Shown piece by piece: positions 59,108 through 64,000 of a DNA stretch of 64,000 bases; the first letter of the stretch is position 1; every line of letters begins with the position of its first letter. The stretch lies in contig NZ_JACIDW010000005.1 in the NCBI RefSeq assembly GCF_014196505.1, forward strand, positions 1 through 64,000. Direction: 5' to 3'. Position numbers and translations under genes: made by a program. The notes beneath the pieces are model-generated. The model had not been told where the DNA came from, did not search any database, and was given only the letters and a program-made list of their open reading frames with translations. The DNA is from Rhizobium metallidurans (GTDB lineage Bacteria; Pseudomonadota; Alphaproteobacteria; Rhizobiales; Rhizobiaceae).

Positions 59108-60120
59108 CGTCGTCACAGAAGGCGCTGCTGATCCGCCTGGCACCGCAACTGATAGCTTTGGCGGTCATATTGCTGTTGAACTTCATTATGTTCCCGCAGT
59201 TTTTTAATGTCACCATTCAAAACGGTAGGCTCTATGGCAGTTTGATCGACGTCCTCAATCGCGGCGCGCCCGTCGCACTGCTGGCGATCGGCATGACGCT
59301 TGTCATCGCCACCAAGGGCATCGATCTGTCCGTCGGCGCGGTCATTGCCATCTGCGGCGCCGTCGCCGCGTCGTCGATCGTATCCGGCAATTCGCTCGCC
59401 TGGACATTGGTGCTCACGCTCTTGGTCGGTCTGGCATGCGGGGTCTGGAACGGCTTCCTCGTGGCCGTCCTGAACATTCAGCCGATCATCGCCACGCTGG
59501 TGCTGATGGTCGCCGGCCGTGGCATCGCGCAGCTTATCACCGAAGGCGTGATCATGACCTTCAACGATGACGGCCTGACCTTCTTCGGCAGCGGCTCCTT
59601 CGCATTCATGCCGATGCCCGTCGTCATCTGGCTGGCGGTCGGCCTTCTTGTCACGCTCCTCGTCCGCCGCACGGCGCTCGGCATGCTGATAGAGGCAACC
59701 GGCATCAATCGCCGCGCAAGCACGCTGTCCGGCGTTCGCACGCCGGTGCTCCTGATGGCGGTCTACATGCTGAGCGGACTGTGCGCGGCGATCGCCGGCA
59801 TCATCGTCGCCGCCGATATCAAGGGCGCCGACGCCAACAATGCCGGCCTCTGGCTCGAGCTCGACGCCATCCTGGCGGTCGTCGTCGGCGGCAATTCGCT
59901 GCTTGGTGGCCGTTTCAGCATCGTCGGTTCTCTGATCGGCGCGATGATCATCCAGTCGGTCAATACCGGCATCCTGCTCTCGGGCTTCCCGCCGGAGTTC
60001 AACCTGATCATCAAGGCGGTGATCGTTCTCGTGATCCTGGTGATCCAGTCTCCGGCCGTGCAATCGGCAGCCGTCTTCATGGGGCGTCGCTCCAGCCCGA
60101 GAGGGGTACTGCAGAAATGA
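59104..60120 (+). CDS. ytfT: sugar ABC transporter permease (YtfT-like)
   Basis: 338 residues, about ten membrane segments, with GIDLSVGAVIAICGAVAA and VVVGGNSLLGGRFSIVGSLIGA (read VVGGNSLLGGRFS), the BPD_transp_2 signature of ribose/galactofuranose-type permeases. It overlaps its neighbours by four bases on each side. Confidence 0.93.
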   Translation: MTSSQKALLIRLAPQLIALAVILLLNFIMFPQFFNVTIQNGRLYGSLIDVLNRGAPVALLAIGMTLVIATKGIDLSVGAVIAICGAVAASSIVSGNSLAWTLVLTLLVGLACGVWNGFLVAVLNIQPIIATLVLMVAGRGIAQLITEGVIMTFNDDGLTFFGSGSFAFMPMPVVIWLAVGLLVTLLVRRTALGMLIEATGINRRASTLSGVRTPVLLMAVYMLSGLCAAIAGIIVAADIKGADANNAGLWLELDAILAVVVGGNSLLGGRFSIVGSLIGAMIIQSVNTGILLSGFPPEFNLIIKAVIVLVILVIQSPAVQSAAVFMGRRSSPRGVLQK

Positions 60121-61085
60121 ATTCGAAATACCTGCCGCTGCTCGCGACCATCGTGATCTTTATCCTCTCCTACGCCGTCTGCGCGATGCAGTACCCAAGC
60201 ATGCTGTCGACACGCGTGATCGGCAATCTCCTGACCGACAACGCCTTCCTTGGCATTGCCGCGGTCGGCATGACCTTCGTGATCATCTCCGGCGGCATCG
60301 ATCTCTCGATCGGCTCGGTCATCGCCTTCACCGGCGTGTTCCTCGCCGTCATCCTGCAGAACACCGGCATCCATCCGCTGGCCGCCTTCGCGTTGGTGCT
60401 TGTGATCACCACCGCTTTCGGGGCGGCGATGGGCGCCGTCATCCACTATCTGCAGATGCCGGCCTTCATCGTCACGCTGGCCGGCATGTTCCTGGCGCGC
60501 GGCATGGCCTTCGTGCTCTCCATCGACAGCATCCCGATCAGCCACGACTATTACAGCACGCTCTCCGGTCTCTATTACAAGCTGCCCGGCGGCGGACGAC
60601 TGACGCTGGTAGGGGCGGTCATGCTCTTGGTCTTCGCGGTCGGCATCTTCATTGCTCACCGCACGCGGTTCGGCACCAACGTTTACGCGCTTGGCGGCGG
60701 GGCGCACACGGCGCAGTTGATGGGTGTGCCGGTTGGTCGCACCACAATTCAGATTTACGCGCTGTCCGGCTTCCTTGCCGGCCTGTCGGGAATCGTTTTT
60801 TCCCTCTATACGTCCGCCGGCTACTCGTTGGCGGCTGTCGGTGTCGAACTCGATGCCATAGCGGCGGTCGTCATTGGGGGCACATTGCTGACGGGTGGAG
60901 CCGGATTTGTAGCGGGGACCTTCATCGGCCTCCTGATACAGGGGTTGATTCAGACCTACATCACCTTCGATGGAACACTTTCCAGTTGGTGGACGAAGAT
61001 ACTGATCGGCCTGCTGCTTTTTGCATTCATCCTGATGCAGAAAGCCATCCTGTTCCTCTCTAGTCTGAACAAGAGGTATGCCTGA
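60117..61085 (+). CDS. yjfF: sugar ABC transporter permease (YjfF-like)
   Basis: 322 residues, about nine to ten membrane segments, with SGGIDLSIGSVIAFTGVFLA and VVIGGTLLTGGAGFVAGT. It is the second permease of the YtfT/YjfF pair, start ATG at 60117 overlapping the ytfT stop. Followed by the GntR gene with a 14-base gap. Confidence 0.93.
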   Translation: MNSKYLPLLATIVIFILSYAVCAMQYPSMLSTRVIGNLLTDNAFLGIAAVGMTFVIISGGIDLSIGSVIAFTGVFLAVILQNTGIHPLAAFALVLVITTAFGAAMGAVIHYLQMPAFIVTLAGMFLARGMAFVLSIDSIPISHDYYSTLSGLYYKLPGGGRLTLVGAVMLLVFAVGIFIAHRTRFGTNVYALGGGAHTAQLMGVPVGRTTIQIYALSGFLAGLSGIVFSLYTSAGYSLAAVGVELDAIAAVVIGGTLLTGGAGFVAGTFIGLLIQGLIQTYITFDGTLSSWWTKILIGLLLFAFILMQKAILFLSSLNKRYA

Positions 61086-61099
61086 CGGGGGCTGTTGGC

Positions 61100-61852
61100 T
61101 TGCGCAATCGAATTCTGGACACCGGGAAGACACAACGCCGATCTCGCACCAGCCACGCACAGGTGGTGGACGAGCTCGGCCGCTCCATCGTGGCCGGAAC
61201 CTATCCTGTCGGAACCATCCTTCCGGGTGATATAGAGCTCGCGCAACGCTTCAAGGTGTCCCGCACGGTGCTGCGCGAAACGATGAAGACGCTGGCCGCC
61301 AAGGGCATGATCGTCGCCAAGGCGCGCGTCGGCACCCGGGTTACCGAAAAGAGCCAGTGGAACATGTTCGACAGCGAGGTGATCGCCTGGCACTTCGACG
61401 ACGACGTGACCGAGGAATTCCTGCTGCAGCTCTACGATATCCGGCTGGCCGTCGAACCCTTCGCGGCCGGTCTCGCGGCGGAGCGGGCAACGGCTGACGA
61501 GGTCGCGCTGTTGACCGATCTCGCCAAGGACATGGCCGCCCCCGATCATACGACGGAAAGCCTGGCGATGGCCGATCTGCAGTTCCACATGGCGATCGCC
61601 GACGCCGCCCACAATCCCTTCATGCACACGTTGGGAAGCCTGATCGAGGCGGCGCTCGTCGGCATGTTCCGGATCAGCACGCCGCCGTCGCAGAACGGCT
61701 TCTCGAACATCGCCGAAACGCATATGCGCATCGTCAACGCGATCGCGGCGGGCGACGTGCCGGCGGCGCGCACTGCCATGGAAGCGGTCATCGTCGAGGG
61801 GCGCGATCACGTCCATGACGCCTATGCCGGAATGACCAGGGTTTCCGCCTGA
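61100..61852 (+). CDS. FadR-type GntR regulator of the sugar import operon
   Basis: 250 residues, start TTG at 61100. Winged HTH around ELAQRFKVSRTVLRETMKTLAAKG (read VSRTVLRETMKTL), followed by FCD with DLQFHMAIADAAHNPFM, including likely metal-binding His residues. Its position directly after the importer genes suggests it controls them, in the manner of DgoR-like regulators. Confidence 0.88.
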   Translation: MRNRILDTGKTQRRSRTSHAQVVDELGRSIVAGTYPVGTILPGDIELAQRFKVSRTVLRETMKTLAAKGMIVAKARVGTRVTEKSQWNMFDSEVIAWHFDDDVTEEFLLQLYDIRLAVEPFAAGLAAERATADEVALLTDLAKDMAAPDHTTESLAMADLQFHMAIADAAHNPFMHTLGSLIEAALVGMFRISTPPSQNGFSNIAETHMRIVNAIAAGDVPAARTAMEAVIVEGRDHVHDAYAGMTRVSA

Positions 61853-61933
61853 TCCTTTTTTGATCTTTGTTCCGTCAACGACTTGCTGCTATGAGGCGGC
61901 AACGCGCCTGTAACGGATTCTTGGGAGCAGACC

Positions 61934-63295
61934 ATGGAACGCACTTGTCTTGCCGTCATTCTTGCCGCGGGTGACAGCACGCGAATGAAATCGTCGAAGT
62001 CGAAGGTTCTCCACCCGGTGGCCAATCGTCCGATGATCGCCCATGTCGTCGAAGCCGTGGCCAAGACCGATATCGGCGCTGTGGCGCTCGTGGTCGGCCG
62101 CGATGCCGACGAGGTTGCCAAGGCCGCCGCGGTCGGTGGCGTCGAGATCGAGGCCTATCTGCAGAAGGAACGGCTCGGCACCGGCCATGCGGTGCTCGCG
62201 GCGCGCGATGCCATTGCCCGAGGCTATGACGATGTGATCGTAACTTACGGCGACGTTCCCCTGCAGACCGAAGCGCCGCTCAAGGCGGCACGCCAGGCGC
62301 TGGCCGATGGCAGCGATATCGTCGTCATCGGTTTCCACACCGGCAAGCCGACCGGCTACGGCCGCCTGCTGGTCAAGGACGGCGAGCTGATCGCCATCCG
62401 CGAGGAAAAGGATGCGACCGACGCCGAGCGCGCCGTCACCTGGTGCAACAGCGGCCTGATGGCGATCAACGGCCGCAAGGCGCTGGAGTTGCTGGCGCTG
62501 ATCGGCAACAACAATGCCAAGGGCGAATATTATCTGACCGATCTCGTCGAGATCGCCCGCTCGCAGGGTGGCCGCGTCACCGCGGTCGATGCCCCCGAGG
62601 TCGAAATGACCGGCACCAACAACCGCGCGGAACTTGCCGTCATCGAGCGTCTCTGGCAGGAGCGCCGTCGCCACGAACTGATGCTGTCGGGCGTCAGCAT
62701 GATCGCGCCCGAAACCGTCTTCCTGTCATACGACACAGTCATCGGCCAGGATGCGCTGATCGAGCCGAACGTGGTCTTCGGCCCCGGCGTGGTGATCGAC
62801 GGTGGTGCCATCATCCATGCCTTCTCGCACATCGAGGGCGCGCATGTCAGCGCCGGCGCGACGGTCGGTCCCTTTGCGCGGCTGCGGCCGGGCGCGGATC
62901 TCGCCGAGGGATCGAAGGTCGGCAATTTCTGCGAGGTGAAGAACGGCAAGGTGGGCGAGGGCGCCAAGGTCAACCATCTGACCTATATCGGCGACGCCCG
63001 CATCGGCGCCGGCGCCAATATCGGCGCTGGCACGATCACCTGCAACTACGACGGCGTCAACAAGAGCGAGACCGTGATCGGCGCGCATGCCTTCGTCGGA
63101 TCGAACTCCTCGCTGGTCGCGCCCGTCAGCATCGGCGACAACGCCTACATCGCCTCGGGCAGCGTCATCACCAATGACGTGCCGGCCGACGCGCTGGCGT
63201 TCGGGCGCGCGCGCCAGGAAATCAAGCCCGGCCGCGCCAAGATCCTGCGCGAACTGGCGCTTGCGAAGAAGGCCGCGAAGAAGGCGAAAGGCTGA
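61934..63295 (+). CDS. glmU: bifunctional GlmU (UDP-GlcNAc pyrophosphorylase / acetyltransferase)
   Basis: 453 residues. The N-terminal uridyltransferase has [19 protein letters not shown] (read [11 protein letters not shown]) and GTGHAVLAA. The C-terminal left-handed beta helix (from about 265) has hexapeptide repeats and [24 protein letters not shown] (read [15 protein letters not shown]). It acetylates GlcN-1-P and makes UDP-GlcNAc for peptidoglycan and LPS. glmS follows. Confidence 0.97.
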   Translation: MERTCLAVILAAGDSTRMKSSKSKVLHPVANRPMIAHVVEAVAKTDIGAVALVVGRDADEVAKAAAVGGVEIEAYLQKERLGTGHAVLAARDAIARGYDDVIVTYGDVPLQTEAPLKAARQALADGSDIVVIGFHTGKPTGYGRLLVKDGELIAIREEKDATDAERAVTWCNSGLMAINGRKALELLALIGNNNAKGEYYLTDLVEIARSQGGRVTAVDAPEVEMTGTNNRAELAVIERLWQERRRHELMLSGVSMIAPETVFLSYDTVIGQDALIEPNVVFGPGVVIDGGAIIHAFSHIEGAHVSAGATVGPFARLRPGADLAEGSKVGNFCEVKNGKVGEGAKVNHLTYIGDARIGAGANIGAGTITCNYDGVNKSETVIGAHAFVGSNSSLVAPVSIGDNAYIASGSVITNDVPADALAFGRARQEIKPGRAKILRELALAKKAAKKAKG

Positions 63296-63310
63296 TTGTC
63301 TTCGTAACGT

Positions 63311-63331
63311 GCGGTCACCGAAAGTGACCGC
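63311..63331 (+). other. 8-bp perfect hairpin between glmU and glmS
   Basis: GCGGTCAC, loop CGAAA, GTGACCGC, 15 bases after the glmU stop. There is no T-run directly behind it (an A-rich patch follows), so a processing site, mRNA barrier or operator is as likely as a terminator. Confidence 0.5.
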
Positions 63332-63403
63332 CGAGCCGATTGAGAAAAAAGCGAAAATTGTTACGACTGCCTGCAATTGATTGCTGGCCCTGAGGATTTC
63401 TTT

Positions 63404-64000
63404 ATGTGTGGTATTGTTGGTATCGTTGGTAACAGCCCTGTGGCGGTGCGTCTGGTCGATGCGCTGAAGCGGCTTGAATATCGCGGTTATGATTCGGCTG
63501 GCGTTGCTACCATTCACGACGGCGCCATGGACCGCCGTCGCGCCGAAGGCAAACTCTTCAATCTCGAAAAGCGCCTCGATGCCGAGCCGCTGGCCGGCAC
63601 GATCGGTATCGCCCACACCCGCTGGGCGACGCACGGCGTCCCCAACGAAACCAACGCCCACCCGCATTTCGTCAAGGGCGTCGCCGTCGTACATAACGGG
63701 ATCATCGAGAATTTCTCCGAGTTGCGCGACGAACTGACCGCCGAGGGCGCCGTGTTCGAAACGCAGACCGACACCGAAGTCGTGGCGCATCTTGTCGCCA
63801 AGTATCTCGGCGAAGGCCTCGAGCCGCGCGCGGCGATGATGAAGATGCTGAACCGCGTGACCGGCGCCTACGCGCTGGCCGTCATGCTGCAGAAGGACCC
63901 CGGCACGATCATGGCGGCGCGCTCCGGTCCGCCGCTCGCAATCGGCTACGGCAAGGGCGAGATGTTTCTGGGCTCCGATGCCATCGCGCTGTCGCCTTTC
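63404..64000 (+). CDS. glmS: glucosamine-fructose-6-phosphate aminotransferase, N-terminal part (partial)
   Basis: 199 codons are visible, open at the window edge. The MCGIVGIVG start exposes the catalytic N-terminal Cys after Met removal; YRGYDSAGVA, GIAHTRWATHG and VVHNGIIEN are glutaminase-domain signatures. It makes glucosamine 6-phosphate for GlmU's pathway. GAGGA lies upstream of the ATG. No ribozyme-type leader is evident. Confidence 0.96.
   Translation, partial: MCGIVGIVGNSPVAVRLVDALKRLEYRGYDSAGVATIHDGAMDRRRAEGKLFNLEKRLDAEPLAGTIGIAHTRWATHGVPNETNAHPHFVKGVAVVHNGIIENFSELRDELTAEGAVFETQTDTEVVAHLVAKYLGEGLEPRAAMMKMLNRVTGAYALAVMLQKDPGTIMAARSGPPLAIGYGKGEMFLGSDAIALSPF

Noticed and set aside
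59763..61160. A 465-codon minus-strand frame opposite ytfT/yjfF
   Set aside because: Hydrophilic repetitive translation opposite two well-supported permeases; shadow.
63296..63403. glmS ribozyme/riboswitch upstream of glmS
   Set aside because: The gap is too short and shows none of the ribozyme's paired elements; the class is mainly Gram-positive.

Overview
This is a GC-rich, gene-dense chromosomal stretch from an alphaproteobacterium, almost certainly family Rhizobiaceae (Rhizobium, Sinorhizobium or Agrobacterium-like). The evidence is the gene order pdhA-pdhB-pdhC-lpdA-lipA, ispDF/cinA, dusB-ntrB-ntrC-ntrY-ntrX-hfq-hflX, the fused bifunctional IspDF, a Pcs-type phosphatidylcholine synthase, and a GTTC-N7-GTTC SOS box in front of lexA. 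Species cannot be named from the sequence alone. All calls come from reading the sequence and from remembered family knowledge; no database search was run.

Layout. 1-600: end of an IS630-family insertion sequence that runs off the left edge and lies against the 3' end of gltA. 0.6-5.4 kb: gltA, comEC and lexA. 5.5-19.8 kb: central carbon block (VOC protein, kdsA, eno, ftsB-like, the pyruvate dehydrogenase complex with its E3, two GlsB-type membrane proteins, lipoyl synthase), then an apparently inserted higBA toxin-antitoxin pair and two tandem P-loop kinase-like paralogs, then coq10. 19.8-31 kb: cinA and ispDF on the minus strand, then dusB, both nitrogen two-component systems (NtrBC and NtrYX), hfq and hflX. 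31-39.2 kb: a minus-strand trio (deaminase, mazG, FAD monooxygenase), the siroheme/sulfite reductase operon cysG-DUF2849-cysI-DUF934, and a UbiH-like monooxygenase. 39.2-44.6 kb: ccdA, a membrane GGDEF protein, then a loose patch of small or poorly characterised genes (DUF6665-like, entericidin-like, DUF2934, a methyltransferase, tRNA-Lys, a 68-aa protein). 44.8-48.8 kb: MacAB-like efflux genes and a GntR/FCD regulator. 48.8-64 kb: fpr, pcs, qor, a BMP-type nucleoside ABC importer, a YtfQRT-YjfF-type sugar ABC importer with its own GntR regulator, glmU and the start of glmS.

How the genes fit together. PDH E1/E2/E3 and lipoyl synthase form a functional unit: LipA makes the cofactor that the lipoyl domains of PdhB and PdhC carry. 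The Ntr genes with hfq form a nitrogen and post-transcriptional regulation block. CysG makes siroheme for CysI. GlmU and GlmS supply UDP-GlcNAc, and KdsA supplies the LPS sugar KDO.

The most interesting signals are mostly in non-coding DNA: a perfect TTGAT-N4-ATCAA FNR/FixK box before pdhA, a 46-bp insertion-sequence-end-like palindrome inside the eno terminator, an EcfG/RpoE2-type promoter before the DUF2934 gene, paired TGATATATCA operators before a GntR gene, a perfect 13-bp inverted repeat touching the higB start codon, and a perfect 8-bp-arm repeat between fpr and pcs. No CRISPR array, prophage, integrase or replication origin was seen. I did not find a clearly new multi-gene system. The best accessory candidate is the higBA plus twin P-loop kinase insertion between lipA and coq10.
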